The notes below the pieces were generated by a model. It ran no database searches. It saw only the letters and a program-made list of their open reading frames with translations, and had not been told where the DNA came from. Below are positions 1 through 8,667 of a DNA stretch of 18,761 bases, in pieces (position 1 is the first letter of the stretch; the number at the start of each line of letters is the position of its first letter). The translations under genes were made by a program, and so were the position numbers. Source of the DNA: Pseudomonadota bacterium (GTDB taxonomy: Bacteria; Pseudomonadota; Gammaproteobacteria; Acidiferrobacterales; Acidiferrobacteraceae); NCBI GenBank assembly GCA_021795255.1, contig JAJYPQ010000032.1, positions 1 to 18,761 on the forward strand, given 5' to 3'.

Positions 1-2
1 AG

Positions 3-1091
3 CACCATTGGTCTACCGGTCTTCCGCGGCGCCACCTTCCACTTTGCCACAAAACGGCGCCCCCGTGTTTCTTCGGCGCGATTTGCGGCACCCAGGGCCG
101 ATTACTGTGCTCTCTTGTCACCCGTTCCGCTCGTGTCAGGGTGGCCCGCGACCACGCCCAGGCTGTCGATCTCATGGTCGCGTGGCAGGAGTGGCAAGTC
201 GCGGCGCGGGCCAAGGCGCTGGTCTACGAACTTTTGGTCGGGCGCCGCGAAACGCGCTTACTGACGCGCGAGGTGCGGGCGTTGCGGCACAGCGTCGAGC
301 TTCTCTCGGATGCCGAGGCCGCCGGCTATGCCACTATCGGCGTGGCGGGCGCCGCGCGCCTCGCCCTGCGGCAGACGGAATTGGCGCGGCTTGCGATCCG
401 CCGGGACTGCGCACTGAAGGGTCTCAAGCTCCGGGCGTTGCTCGGGGTCGGGGCGCACTGGCCCTTGCATTGGAGCCGTCGACCAGGCGTGGGGCACTTT
501 ACTCAATCGGTGCCGGCGGCTGTATGGCTTAAGGGTCTGGCGCGCCGACGGCTCGATTTGGCCGCGCTGCGGCGCGGGTACCGGAGTCAAGATGCGGCGC
601 TCCGGGCGGCCATCGCCGGCCAGTTCCCGGCCATGACCATCGGCATAGACCGAGCGCGCGACACGAGCGATATCAATACGTTAGGGGGCGGGGTCCGCCT
701 CAGTCTCCCGGTCTTTAACCATAACCAAGGGCGCATTGCGGTGGCCCAAGCTACGCGCCGCCTGCTGTTTCGAACCTACGCGGCCCGGCTTTATACCGCT
801 CGCACCGAAATCTACCGCTTGCTTGCGGCCATGCACTATCTGCGTCTTGAGATCCGCGGGGTCCGATCCTCGGTGCGGGCGTTGGCCCACCTAGAGATCG
901 TTTATCACCAGGCGCTGGCACGTGATCGGATCGCGGCCCTGACCTATTACCAGTTGCTGAGTCGCGCGATGGCCGAGCGGCTGTTGCTCTTGCAGGATAA
1001 GGCGCGCCTGGACCAGCTGGGTGTAGCCCTGGAGGCGGCCAGTGGGCGTTTTGAATGGCCGCGAGCGGCCACGAACGGAGGACTGGCATGA
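3..1091 (+). CDS. TolC-family outer membrane efflux protein, 5'-partial
   Basis: Outer-membrane/periplasmic channel component of a tripartite efflux system. The frame is open from the window edge to the TGA at 1089-1091, so the true start and signal peptide lie outside. From about nt 120 the translation reads as an OEP domain: a first long helical pair (TRSARVRVARDHAQ through LARLAIRRDCALKGLKLRALLG), then a middle beta segment ending GGGVRLSLPVFNHNQGRIA, the typical second-repeat entry, then a second helical pair (YHQALARDRIAALTYYQLLSRAMAERL). This layout matches the CzcC/CusC-like branch. Its stop overlaps the next gene's ATG (ATGA), so it is the first visible gene of a TolC–adaptor–RND operon. 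The first ~110 nt translate into Cys/His-rich sequence unlike the family, so a frame error or mutation near the edge is possible. The substrate cannot be read from the sequence. Confidence 0.8.
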   Translation, partial: HHWSTGLPRRHLPLCHKTAPPCFFGAICGTQGRLLCSLVTRSARVRVARDHAQAVDLMVAWQEWQVAARAKALVYELLVGRRETRLLTREVRALRHSVELLSDAEAAGYATIGVAGAARLALRQTELARLAIRRDCALKGLKLRALLGVGAHWPLHWSRRPGVGHFTQSVPAAVWLKGLARRRLDLAALRRGYRSQDAALRAAIAGQFPAMTIGIDRARDTSDINTLGGGVRLSLPVFNHNQGRIAVAQATRRLLFRTYAARLYTARTEIYRLLAAMHYLRLEIRGVRSSVRALAHLEIVYHQALARDRIAALTYYQLLSRAMAERLLLLQDKARLDQLGVALEAASGRFEWPRAATNGGLA

Positions 1092-2149
1092 GGCCCCGGC
1101 GCGCGATCGGGCTTGTGATCGTGGCGGTGGCGCTTATTATCGCCTGGCACGGTTCCAACTCGCAATCGAGGTCGCGCCGGGACGCGCGCGTTGCCCCCAC
1201 GGCGACTGTCGAGGTCGCCCCGATTCGCCGGGCCCCGATTGTCAATCGCTTAGTGGCCTATGGGCGCGTGGTGGGCGCCCCATGGGCGATCCATGTCTTG
1301 GTTGAGCCGTTTGAGGTCTCGGTCACCCAGGTCTTGGTGAACCGCGGGCAGAGCATCGCTCAAGACGCCGTGTTGCTGGCGCTCACGCCCGGACCGAAGG
1401 CCCGGTTGGCCTTGTTGGAGGCCCGAAATCGTCTGCGCCTGGCGCGCCTTGCGCTGACAGAAGAGCGCGTCCGCCTGCGGCTGCGTTTGGCGACGCGTAC
1501 CAGCCTGTTGCGTGCCGAAAGGGCCTTCGATGATGCGAAATTGCAGGTGCACGTGTTTCATGAGGAGGGACTCACGACGCGCATGAAGATCATAGCCCCG
1601 GTGGGCGGGGTGGTGCAGCGCATCTTCGTTCAGGAAGGGACTACGGTCGAGCCTGGTCAGCCGCTTATGGCTATCGTGGCCGGCGATCGCCTGGAGGTGC
1701 GTCTGGGGGTCGAGCCTGAAGACGTGCCGAGTATTCGGGTCGGCGAGAATGTGCGGCTGTCGTCCTTTGAGGGCCCGAACCAAGCCCATGTCCACGGACT
1801 TGTGTCGGTGATCTCGCGGGTCATGGATCCGGCCACCCATATGATCAATGTGTTCGCCACCTTGCCGGCCCAAAACCCTTATTTGCTCGGCGAATATGTG
1901 GAAGGGCGTTTTACCGTCGTGTCCCCTCTGGGTTTGGTGGTGGCGCGCTCGGCGGTCGTGCCGGCTGGCCATCACTACGTTCTTTATACGGTCGTCGACG
2001 GCCGTGCGCAGATCCATAGGGTCCGTCTCGGGGCGCGCAACGGGCGCTTCGTCCAGGTGATCGATCCCCACCTCACCCCCGGGATGGAAGCGGTCGTTCT
2101 GGGCAATTATGAGTTGAAACCCGGGATGCCGGTGCGTCTGAGCCGATGA
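1088..2149 (+). CDS. RND efflux periplasmic adaptor (HlyD/MFP family)
   Basis: Membrane fusion protein linking the downstream RND pump to the upstream TolC-like channel; 353 aa. I chose ATG 1088 over an upstream GTG at 1055 because it has GGAGGA at 1077-1082, overlaps the previous stop as ATGA, and begins with a basic n-region followed by a hydrophobic segment (MRPRRAIGLVIVAVALIIAW) that forms an anchor or signal peptide. No lipobox Cys is present. After this come the first lipoyl half-motif (EVSVTQVLVNRGQSIAQDAVLL), an alpha hairpin at roughly residues 100-162 rich in Arg/Leu/Ala, the second lipoyl half (IIAPVGGVVQRIFVQEGTTV then EPGQPLMAI), a beta-barrel domain, and a membrane-proximal domain ending GMEAVVLGNYELKPGMPV. 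Its own stop overlaps the RND start by 4 nt. Confidence 0.92.
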   Translation: MRPRRAIGLVIVAVALIIAWHGSNSQSRSRRDARVAPTATVEVAPIRRAPIVNRLVAYGRVVGAPWAIHVLVEPFEVSVTQVLVNRGQSIAQDAVLLALTPGPKARLALLEARNRLRLARLALTEERVRLRLRLATRTSLLRAERAFDDAKLQVHVFHEEGLTTRMKIIAPVGGVVQRIFVQEGTTVEPGQPLMAIVAGDRLEVRLGVEPEDVPSIRVGENVRLSSFEGPNQAHVHGLVSVISRVMDPATHMINVFATLPAQNPYLLGEYVEGRFTVVSPLGLVVARSAVVPAGHHYVLYTVVDGRAQIHRVRLGARNGRFVQVIDPHLTPGMEAVVLGNYELKPGMPVRLSR

Positions 2150-5100
2150 CGTTTACGGCTTGGATACAACACCACCGCAGGTCGCTACTCTTCCTGATGG
2201 CCCTGCTTGTGTTGGGCGGGGTCTTCGCGAGCACCCGATTGCCGGTCGCCCTGTTCCCCCATGTGGCCTTTCCGCGCGTCGAGATCTATGCCACCGCTGG
2301 CGACCGTCCCGCCAAGCGCATGCTCATTCAAGTGACTTATCCAGTGGAAGAGGCACTACGCGGTATTCCGGGGGTGGTCGGTGTGCGTTCAACGACGAGT
2401 CGTGGCAGCGCCGATTTTTACATCAATTTCCGGTGGGGTGAAGACATGACGACCGCGACCCTGGAGGTCCAGGCGGCGGTGGCCGAGGTCGATCGCCAAC
2501 TGCCGGCAGACGCTAGTCTTGTCGTGCGCCGGATGCGCCCCACGGTCTTTCGCATGCTTGCCTACACGTTTACGTCGCGGCGCGTGTCGCAGGTGGCGCT
2601 GCGCGACATGGCGCGCTATCGCTTGCGGCCGCTTTTGTCTTCGATCCCGGGCGTGGCTCGGGTCGGGATCCTCGGTGGACGCACCGAGGAGTACCGGGTC
2701 ACGGTCGATCCTGCACGGCTGGCCGAGTATGGGCTCACCATCGGCGATGTGGGCCGCGCCCTTTCGGCTAGTAACGTCCTAAAGACGGTCGGCCATCTCC
2801 AGGAGAACTATCGGTTCTATCTTGTGATTTCCGATACTCGCCTGCACCGCCTGCAGGATATCAGGCGCACGGTACTGCGTTCCGGCGGCAACGGCATCGT
2901 GCGCCTGGATGAAGTGGCGACAGTGGCCCGGGCCTTAAAGCCGCAATGGACGCAAGTGGTGGCCGACGGGCAGCCGGCGGTGAGCGTGCAGATTTATCAG
3001 CAGCCGCGCGGCAATACGGTTGCGATTACGCGGGCCGTGAAGAAGGTTCTGCATCGGTTTGAGAGCCAATTGCCACCCAGCGTCCATGTTCAAAAATGGT
3101 ATGATCAGAGCACACTGATCCGATCGGCTGCAAAAAGCGTGCGCGATGCGGTTCTGATCGGAGCGCTGCTCGCGGCCTTGGTCCTTCTGGCATTCTTACG
3201 CAACCTCCGTATCACTTTGATCGCGCTCATCACCGTGCCGAGCGTCTTGGCGGCCACGGTCTTACTGCTCTTTGTGCTCCACATGAGTTTCAATATCATG
3301 ACCTTGGGCGGTATGGCGGCGTCGGTCGGACTCATTATCGACGACACGATCGTGATGCTCGAACACATCATGCGAAGGCGGCATGCGCACGAACTGGGCT
3401 CGGCCACCGATCGGGTGATGGGCGCGGTTCGTGAATTCACCAGGCCGCTCGCGGGCTCGTCACTATCGACTGTGATCATTTTTGTGCCGCTCGCTTTCTT
3501 GTCTGGGGTAACCGGGGCCTTTTTTCGCGCGCTGTCACTGACCATGGCAGCAAGTCTTGTCATCTCGTTTTTGGTAGCCTGGCTCGCAGTGCCGATTTTA
3601 GCCGATCACTTTTTGCGCGCTCGAGACTTCGAGGCCCAGGAAGAGGGGAGGCATATGGTTCGTGCCCAGGCCTTTTACGAGCGCCTGATGCGCGCGGTGT
3701 TGGCGGCGCCCCGGAGGGCGGTAGTGGTCATTTCGATATTCCTGGTGCTGGGTGGTCTAGGCTTTGTCCTGACCGGCTCGGGTTTTATGCCGCCCATGGA
3801 TGAAGGCGGGTTCGTGCTGAACTACCGGGCGCCGGCTGGAACGTCCCTAAAAGAGACGGCACGGCTTCTCGACCAGGTTGAACAGATCCTATTGGCAAAC
3901 CCGGCCGTCAAGACCTTTTCCTTGCGCACAGGTCTCCAACTCGGGGGCGGCATTACCGGGACCAACGAAGGCGATTTTTTTGTTTTGCTGAAGTCGTCCG
4001 GACGGCCTTCGGTTTGGCGCATTATGGCCAGCGTGCGGCGCAAGATCGCGGCCAGGGTCCCGGGACTTAAGGTTGGTACCGACCAGCCTATGCAGGACCT
4101 GATCGGGGATCTCACGGGTGCGCCGCAACCAGTCGAGATCAAGGTGTTCTCAGGCAATGGTCGATTGTTGCGGCGCTTGGGTCCGAAGATCGCAGGCGAG
4201 CTGCGCCGGATCCGCGGCATCGTCAACGTACGCGATGGCATCGTGTACGCGGGAAGCGCCATCGACATTCGAGTCAGCCGCGCGCGGGCGGCTATCGAGG
4301 GCGTCAATCCGCGGAGCGTGACGCGCCAGCTGAACGCCTATTTAAACGGCATCGTGGCGACCCACGTACAGCGTGGGGTGCGGATGATCGGCGTACGGGT
4401 GTGGGTGCCCCGGCCCTTGCGCCACTCCCTACGCGCGATCCGCAACCTGCGCCTGCGCGCCGCCAACGGGCGACTGTTTCCTCTGCGGGCCGTGGCCACC
4501 GTCCGTCTTTCGAACGGTCAGCCCGAGATCGTCCGCGACAATCTGAAGCGGATGATTCCCATTACCGCCCGTATCGCTGGGCGCAGCCTAGGCGGCGTCA
4601 TGCGCGACGTCAAACGACTTATGGACTCGCGCCACTTTCTGCCCCCTAGGGTCTATGCGAGCCTAGGGGGTCTCTATGTTCAACAGCAGATCGCCTTTGC
4701 GGGACTTTTAGGCGTATTCGTAGCGGCCGTGGCGCTGGTCTTTTTGTTGCTGCTTTTCTTGTATGAACGTTTTTTGGTGGCGTTGGCGATCATGGGGACG
4801 ACTTTACTCGCGATCGCTGCGGTCTTTATTGGGCTTTGGGTGACGGGCACCGAGATCAATATCTCGTCTATGATGGGTATGACGATGGTGGTCGGCATCG
4901 TGACCGAGGTTTCGATCTTCTATTATTCCGAGTATCAGGAGCTGGGGCTTGGGACGCCCGTGGCTGAGCGCCTGGTGGCAGCCGGTAAGAATCGCCTGCG
5001 GCCTATCGCTATGACGAGTTTGGCGGCGATTCTTGCCCTTCTGCCGCTTGCGACCGGGTGGGGGCAAGGTTCCGCTATGCAGCAACCCCTAGCGATTGCG

Positions 5101-5199
5101 ATTATCGCAGGGCTTTTGGTACAGCTGCCGCTTGCGCTCGTGGTGCTGCCGCTCTTCCTTTCTGCGGCGGCACGCGACCGTCCGTCAGAAGGCCAATAA
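2146..5199 (+). CDS. RND-family efflux pump, inner membrane permease
   Basis: Proton-driven inner-membrane pump of the AcrB/HAE-like RND superfamily; 1017 aa, near the usual ~1030. The ATG overlaps the adaptor stop (ATGA). Visible parts are TM1 (RSLLFLMALLVLGGVFASTRLP), a first periplasmic porter domain (EALRGIPGVVGVRSTTSRGS), a TM2-TM6 block with the proton-relay pair Asp399-Asp400 in GLIIDDTIVMLEH, a second large periplasmic loop starting GSGFMPPMDEGGF, and the TM8-TM12 block. RLRPIAMTSLAAIL retains the conserved Arg and Thr of the relay. In TM10, however, the position of AcrB Lys940 is Glu921 (GIVTEVSIFYYSEY). That may mark a distinct RND subclade or altered coupling. CusA/CzcA-type metal pumps usually carry a single Asp in TM4, so the DD pair argues for a drug or hydrophobic-compound type, without proving it. 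Confidence 0.93.
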   Translation: MTFTAWIQHHRRSLLFLMALLVLGGVFASTRLPVALFPHVAFPRVEIYATAGDRPAKRMLIQVTYPVEEALRGIPGVVGVRSTTSRGSADFYINFRWGEDMTTATLEVQAAVAEVDRQLPADASLVVRRMRPTVFRMLAYTFTSRRVSQVALRDMARYRLRPLLSSIPGVARVGILGGRTEEYRVTVDPARLAEYGLTIGDVGRALSASNVLKTVGHLQENYRFYLVISDTRLHRLQDIRRTVLRSGGNGIVRLDEVATVARALKPQWTQVVADGQPAVSVQIYQQPRGNTVAITRAVKKVLHRFESQLPPSVHVQKWYDQSTLIRSAAKSVRDAVLIGALLAALVLLAFLRNLRITLIALITVPSVLAATVLLLFVLHMSFNIMTLGGMAASVGLIIDDTIVMLEHIMRRRHAHELGSATDRVMGAVREFTRPLAGSSLSTVIIFVPLAFLSGVTGAFFRALSLTMAASLVISFLVAWLAVPILADHFLRARDFEAQEEGRHMVRAQAFYERLMRAVLAAPRRAVVVISIFLVLGGLGFVLTGSGFMPPMDEGGFVLNYRAPAGTSLKETARLLDQVEQILLANPAVKTFSLRTGLQLGGGITGTNEGDFFVLLKSSGRPSVWRIMASVRRKIAARVPGLKVGTDQPMQDLIGDLTGAPQPVEIKVFSGNGRLLRRLGPKIAGELRRIRGIVNVRDGIVYAGSAIDIRVSRARAAIEGVNPRSVTRQLNAYLNGIVATHVQRGVRMIGVRVWVPRPLRHSLRAIRNLRLRAANGRLFPLRAVATVRLSNGQPEIVRDNLKRMIPITARIAGRSLGGVMRDVKRLMDSRHFLPPRVYASLGGLYVQQQIAFAGLLGVFVAAVALVFLLLLFLYERFLVALAIMGTTLLAIAAVFIGLWVTGTEINISSMMGMTMVVGIVTEVSIFYYSEYQELGLGTPVAERLVAAGKNRLRPIAMTSLAAILALLPLATGWGQGSAMQQPLAIAIIAGLLVQLPLALVVLPLFLSAAARDRPSEGQ

Positions 5200-5219
5200 A
5201 AACCCGGCAAGGCCGGGTT
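5194..5219 (-). terminator. Rho-independent terminator of the cold-shock gene
   Basis: Perfect 8-bp stem AACCCGGC (5201-5208) / GCCGGGTT (5212-5219) with a 3-nt AAG loop. Read on the minus strand it is followed by TTTTTATT, a U-tract that overlaps the stop codon of the convergent RND gene. It lies 30 nt past the csp stop, so it fits csp termination. On the plus strand there is no T-run, so any stop for the RND mRNA there would be weaker. Confidence 0.85.
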
Positions 5220-5248
5220 CAAGGTGCTAATATTAAGACAGCTTGGCT

Positions 5249-5452
5249 TTAGACGGGGCGAATGTTAGACGCTTGCGGTCCTTTGGGTCCGTGTTGAACC
5301 TCGAACTCGACGTCTTGGCCCTCTTTTAAGGTCTTATAGCCTTCCATTTGAATTGCGGAAAAGTGGGCGAACACATCGTCTCCCCCCGTGCTCGGCGAAA
5401 TGAAGCCGTAGCCCTTGCTTGCGTTGAACCATTTGACAGTACCTGTTGCCAT
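5249..5452 (-). CDS. cspD: Cold-shock domain protein, CspD-like
   Basis: Small single-stranded nucleic-acid-binding protein of 67 aa, made entirely of one cold-shock domain. RNP1 (KGYGFI) and RNP2 (VFAHFSAI) are intact, and the N-terminus [14 protein letters not shown] is canonical. The stretch [19 protein letters not shown] followed by GPKGPQAS resembles CspD more than CspA. Its position, divergent from clpS, is also that of E. coli cspD, which supports the symbol. The protein is shorter than E. coli CspD (74 aa) because the C-terminal tail is missing. The start is supported by AGGGGGA upstream on the minus strand. Known CspD is a growth-phase-regulated inhibitor of replication, but here it could equally be a general RNA chaperone. 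Confidence 0.9.
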   Translation of the reverse strand: MATGTVKWFNASKGYGFISPSTGGDDVFAHFSAIQMEGYKTLKEGQDVEFEVQHGPKGPQASNIRPV

Positions 5453-5698
5453 CCTGGATCCCCCTGCTGGTGTCGTGCAGCCCGCGCTATGGTCGTGCTT
5501 GAAGGCGGGTCGTATTTTAGGTAATGCTTACGTTCGGTCCATAATGCGGGCCCAGCACTATCTTGCGTATTTCCTTTGTCAAGTCAAGATGGGGCCTAGG
5601 GCGGTTTTTTGTGCCTAGACGCGGGCCTAGGATCGGAAGACAATTTCCCTCACGCTTACGGTTTTCGGGGGTTTGAGTGCGAGTGGTGAGGGCAGGTA
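5453..5698. promoter_or_regulatory. Divergent csp/clpS intergenic region with candidate promoter parts
   Basis: 246 bp between the two divergent starts, AT-richer than the flanking genes. For csp (minus strand) the overlapping TTGACT/TTGACA at 5577-5587 is a plausible -35, but no good -10 sits at ideal spacing (AAGATA at 5559-5564 is 17 nt away; GATAGT at 5557-5562 is 14 or 19 nt away). On the plus strand CATAAT at 5540-5545 is a possible -10 for clpS with a poor -35, which would imply a leader of about 150 nt. The hexamer TAATGC occurs twice, at 5522-5527 and 5542-5547, exactly 20 nt apart. clpS has a good ribosome site, GAGGGCAGG, just before its ATG. No ORF in this stretch looks coding. 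Confidence 0.4.
5592..5631. repeat. CCTAG repeat cluster upstream of clpS
   Basis: GGGCCTAGG occurs twice (5592-5600 and 5623-5631), 31 nt apart, with GTGCCTAGAC between (5611-5620) and a T6 run at 5605-5610. CCTAGG is self-complementary, so the outer copies can act as direct repeats or as arms of a 6-bp stem. CTAG is generally rare in enteric and related genomes, so three copies in 40 nt are noticeable. The function is unknown; it could be an operator or chance. Confidence 0.45.
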
Positions 5699-6016
5699 AT
5701 GGCCGTTAAACAGCCGGATTACCACGATGATCTGGATGTTAAGGAGGCCAAGCCGAAAGTTGCTTTGCCGCCTCTGTACAAGGTGATTATCCTTAATGAC
5801 GATTATACTCCTATGGAGTTCGTCGTTTTGGTGCTGGAGCGTTTTTTTAGTAAGAACCGCGAAGAGGCGACGCGCATCATGTTGCACGTTCACCAGCGGG
5901 GCGTGGGGGTCTGCGGAGTATATACAAGGGAAGTGGCCGAGACTAAAGTAAGACAAGTGACGATCTTTTCCGGTGAGAATCAGCACCCGCTGCAGTGCAC
6001 GCTGGAGCCTGAGTAG
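5699..6016 (+). CDS. clpS: ATP-dependent Clp protease adaptor ClpS
   Basis: N-recognin that binds proteins with N-terminal Leu, Phe, Tyr or Trp and hands them to ClpAP. It has 105 aa, the normal length. The folded domain (about residues 25-105) has the full binding pocket: Asn33-Asp34-Asp35 in [10 protein letters not shown] (E. coli Asn34/Asp35/Asp36), gate residue Met39 (Met40) and His65 (His66). [12 protein letters not shown] is the conserved ClpA-contacting segment, and [13 protein letters not shown] the usual C-terminus. The N-terminal tail is disordered and acidic, as needed for delivery. The start at ATG 5699 follows GAGGGCAGG. clpA begins 36 nt after the stop, so the two are cotranscribed. 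Confidence 0.97.
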   Translation: MAVKQPDYHDDLDVKEAKPKVALPPLYKVIILNDDYTPMEFVVLVLERFFSKNREEATRIMLHVHQRGVGVCGVYTREVAETKVRQVTIFSGENQHPLQCTLEPE

Positions 6017-6052
6017 GGGTGGTTCTTACGCACTTTGGAGGTGTTCCTTTCC

Positions 6053-8314
6053 ATGTTATCCCAGGAACTCGAATTTTCGCTCAATATGGCGTTTCAGGAG
6101 GCGCGTGAGAAACGCCATGAGTTCATCACTGTCGAGCATTTGTTGGCAGCGCTTCTCGATAACCCCAGCGCCGCTCGAGTCCTGCGAGCCTGCGGGGGAA
6201 ATATTGACGAGCTGCGGCGGAGCCTGACGGCCTTTCTGCGCGAGAATGTCTCCACCTTGGCGCCCGGCAGCGTCATTGAGACTCAGCCAACGCTTGGCTT
6301 CCAGCGGGTGATTCAACGCGCTGTCCTTCATGTGCAAGGGGTCGGGAAGAAGGAGGTCACGGGCGCGAACGTACTGGTGGCGATATTTAGCGAGAAGGAA
6401 TCGCACGCGGTCTATTTTCTCCAGAAGCAGAATATCACCCGCTTCGATGTCGTGAATTACATCTCGCATGGCATCTCCAAGGTGCCGGGGGAGGGTCACG
6501 AGTTGTCGGCGGCCGAGGAACAGGAAGAAGGCGCTACCGCCGGTGAACGCGGCGCGCTCGATGTCTTTTCTGTCAATCTCAATGAGCAGGCCCGACTGGG
6601 TAAGATCGATCCTTTGATCGGCCGCGATCACGAGATGGAGCGCACGATTCAGATTCTCTGTCGGCGCCGCAAAAACAATCCGCTCTACGTTGGAGAGGCG
6701 GGCGTTGGCAAGACCGCGATCGCCGAGGGCCTCGCAAAAAGGATCGTGGATGGCGAAGTGCCCGAGGTTTTGGCGCACAGCACGCTGTATGCGCTGGACA
6801 TGGGCGCGCTTTTGGCTGGCACCAAATACCGCGGGGACTTCGAGAAGCGCCTAAAGGCGGTTATCTCGCATCTTAAGAAGCACGAGAACGCGATACTTTT
6901 TATTGATGAAATTCACACCATTATCGGGGCCGGCGCGGCATCCGGCGGGGCCATGGATGCCTCTAATCTTCTAAAGCCCGCCTTGGCCTCTGGCGAACTG
7001 AAGTGTATCGGCTCGACCACCTATCAGGAATATCGCGGGATTTTTGAAAAGGACAGGGCCTTGGCGCGCCGTTTCCAAAAGATCGACGTGCCGGAACCGT
7101 CTGTGGAAGAGGCGGTGCTTATTTTGCGTGGGTTGAAGGGACACTTCGAAAAGCATCATGGTGTCCGGTACACGCAGCAGGCGCTGCGGACTGCAGTCGA
7201 GCTTTCTAGCCGCTATATCGGTGACCGACATTTGCCGGACAAGGCGATCGACGTCATCGATGAGGCCGGTGCAAGTGTTCACCTGAGCGCGCCGAGCAAG
7301 CGCAAGAAGACCATCGGTGTACCCGAGATCGAGGAGATCGTCGCACGTATCGCCCGTATCCCACAAAAGCATGTTTCGAGTTCGGACCGCGAAGCGCTGA
7401 GGAATCTGGAGCGCGATCTGAAGCTCGTGGTGTTCGGCCAGGACGCGGCCGTCGAGGCCTTGGCGGCATCAATCAAGATGGCGCGCTCTGGGCTGCGCGA
7501 GGGTGAAAAGCCCATCGGATCCTATCTGTTCTCCGGTCCCACCGGAGTCGGCAAGACCGAGGTGACGCGTCAGCTTGCGTATATTATGGGCCTGCAGTTG
7601 ATTCGCTTCGATATGTCCGAGTACATGGAGCGCCACACGGTCTCGCGACTGATCGGTGCACCTCCGGGTTATGTCGGCTTTGATCAGGGCGGGCTATTGA
7701 CCGATGCGGTGAGCAAGCACCCCCATTGCGTGTTGTTGCTCGATGAGATCGAGAAGGCACACTCCGGCGTGTTCAATCTGCTGTTGCAGGTGATGGACCA
7801 CGGGACTCTCACCGACAATAACGGCCGCAAGGCCGATTTCCGGCACGTCATTATCGTCATGACGACAAACGCCGGTGCCGAACAGATGGGGCGCAATAGC
7901 ATGGGCTTTATGCCATCTGATCGGTTAGGGGAAGAATTCGCGGCCATTAAGCAGACCTTTACCCCTGAGTTTCGGAATCGCCTCGATGCCGTTATCAGCT
8001 TCGGCGTTCTCGCTCCTGCCACTATTGCCCATGTCGTTGACAAGTTTGTGGTCGAGCTCGAGGGGCAATTGGAGGAAAAGGGGGTCACCATCGAGGTCGA
8101 ATCATCGGCACGAGCATGGCTTGCGCACCACGGTTATGATGTCGCAATGGGTGCCCGACCGATGGCCCGTATTATTCAGGATCGCATCAAAAAGCCGCTC
8201 GCGAACGAGCTTTTATTCGGCCGGCTTGCCAATGGCGGTGGTGTGTCTGTCCGGGAAGAGAACGATGATCTTGTGTTCGACTATGCCGAAAAGCCCGTGG
8301 ACGTCCAAGAGTAA
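6053..8314 (+). CDS. clpA: ATP-dependent Clp protease ATP-binding subunit ClpA
   Basis: Hexameric AAA+ unfoldase that feeds ClpS-delivered and other substrates to ClpP; 753 aa. I chose ATG 6053 over an in-frame TTG at 6035 because GGAGGT lies at 6037-6042 and the protein then begins [20 protein letters not shown], as in E. coli ClpA. The order is N-domain (1-~145), acidic linker ([10 protein letters not shown]), D1 with Walker [10 protein letters not shown] (Lys220) and Walker B FIDEIH (Glu286), then D2 with Walker [10 protein letters not shown] (Lys501) and Walker [11 protein letters not shown]. Those lysine and glutamate numbers match E. coli exactly. TTNAGAEQ and [10 protein letters not shown] are conserved D2 segments. 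The ClpP-docking tripeptide, IGL in E. coli, reads MGF here (NSMGFMPSD). clpP is not in the window. Confidence 0.98.
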   Translation: MLSQELEFSLNMAFQEAREKRHEFITVEHLLAALLDNPSAARVLRACGGNIDELRRSLTAFLRENVSTLAPGSVIETQPTLGFQRVIQRAVLHVQGVGKKEVTGANVLVAIFSEKESHAVYFLQKQNITRFDVVNYISHGISKVPGEGHELSAAEEQEEGATAGERGALDVFSVNLNEQARLGKIDPLIGRDHEMERTIQILCRRRKNNPLYVGEAGVGKTAIAEGLAKRIVDGEVPEVLAHSTLYALDMGALLAGTKYRGDFEKRLKAVISHLKKHENAILFIDEIHTIIGAGAASGGAMDASNLLKPALASGELKCIGSTTYQEYRGIFEKDRALARRFQKIDVPEPSVEEAVLILRGLKGHFEKHHGVRYTQQALRTAVELSSRYIGDRHLPDKAIDVIDEAGASVHLSAPSKRKKTIGVPEIEEIVARIARIPQKHVSSSDREALRNLERDLKLVVFGQDAAVEALAASIKMARSGLREGEKPIGSYLFSGPTGVGKTEVTRQLAYIMGLQLIRFDMSEYMERHTVSRLIGAPPGYVGFDQGGLLTDAVSKHPHCVLLLDEIEKAHSGVFNLLLQVMDHGTLTDNNGRKADFRHVIIVMTTNAGAEQMGRNSMGFMPSDRLGEEFAAIKQTFTPEFRNRLDAVISFGVLAPATIAHVVDKFVVELEGQLEEKGVTIEVESSARAWLAHHGYDVAMGARPMARIIQDRIKKPLANELLFGRLANGGGVSVREENDDLVFDYAEKPVDVQE

Positions 8315-8666
8315 CGTTGTCCCGTTTCGGGGCCATGGCTTGCGGGGCGCGACTACTGGCCTTCAGGCCTCCGGGCCCCTCTACGAGCGGGTACCAACGC
8401 ACGACGAAACCGGACATCTACTGAGTGATTTTATGATGTTGTTTCCGGGGCTCAGGGAGCGGCCGAGCGGCGAATGCCGGGAGCGCGTGGCGCGCGTCAA
8501 TGCAATCTTAAAGGGCTTCCCGGAGGTCGTATTTGCGGACGTCAACCTCAAACTCAATCTTCTGTGGGTCAGCGTCCGGGCCCGTCCTGGTGTGATTCTC
8601 GATATCGCGTGCTGTCTCAAGTTTCATATGCCGGAGGCGCTGCTGGTCGCCCCCCGCTATGCCTAG
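8283..8666 (+). CDS. Small conserved-looking hypothetical protein after clpA
   Basis: No family recognised. The frame runs past clpA and ends TAG at 8664-8666, one base before the infA stop on the other strand. The C-terminal part is protein-like: TGHLLSDFMMLFPGLRERP, then EVVFADVNLKLNLLWVSVRA, PGVILDIACCLKFHMP, EALLVAPRYA. Alternating strand and helix character suggests a small alpha/beta (possibly ferredoxin-like) domain, which is inference. The start is uncertain. ATG 8283 gives 127 aa and overlaps clpA by 32 nt; TTG 8340 gives 108 aa; ATG 8433 or 8436 gives ~77 aa. None has a strong ribosome site, so translation coupled to clpA is likely. The region before about residue 50 is low-complexity and may be leader or untranslated. 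Confidence 0.7.
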   Translation: MPKSPWTSKSNVVPFRGHGLRGATTGLQASGPLYERVPTHDETGHLLSDFMMLFPGLRERPSGECRERVARVNAILKGFPEVVFADVNLKLNLLWVSVRARPGVILDIACCLKFHMPEALLVAPRYA

Positions 8667-8667
8667 C

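Noticed and set aside
751..1245. 164-codon minus-strand frame
   Set aside because: Shadow of the TolC and adaptor genes in GC-rich DNA; Pro/Arg/Ala-rich with no recognisable motif.
5201..5219. Hairpin as a strong terminator for the RND operon
   Set aside because: The T-run exists only on the minus-strand side; on the plus strand CAAGGTGC follows, so it was assigned to csp.
7986..8282. Upstream part of the small hypothetical gene's frame inside clpA
   Set aside because: Translation is low-complexity and Ser/Arg-rich while clpA is clearly coding here; real character begins only after the clpA stop.
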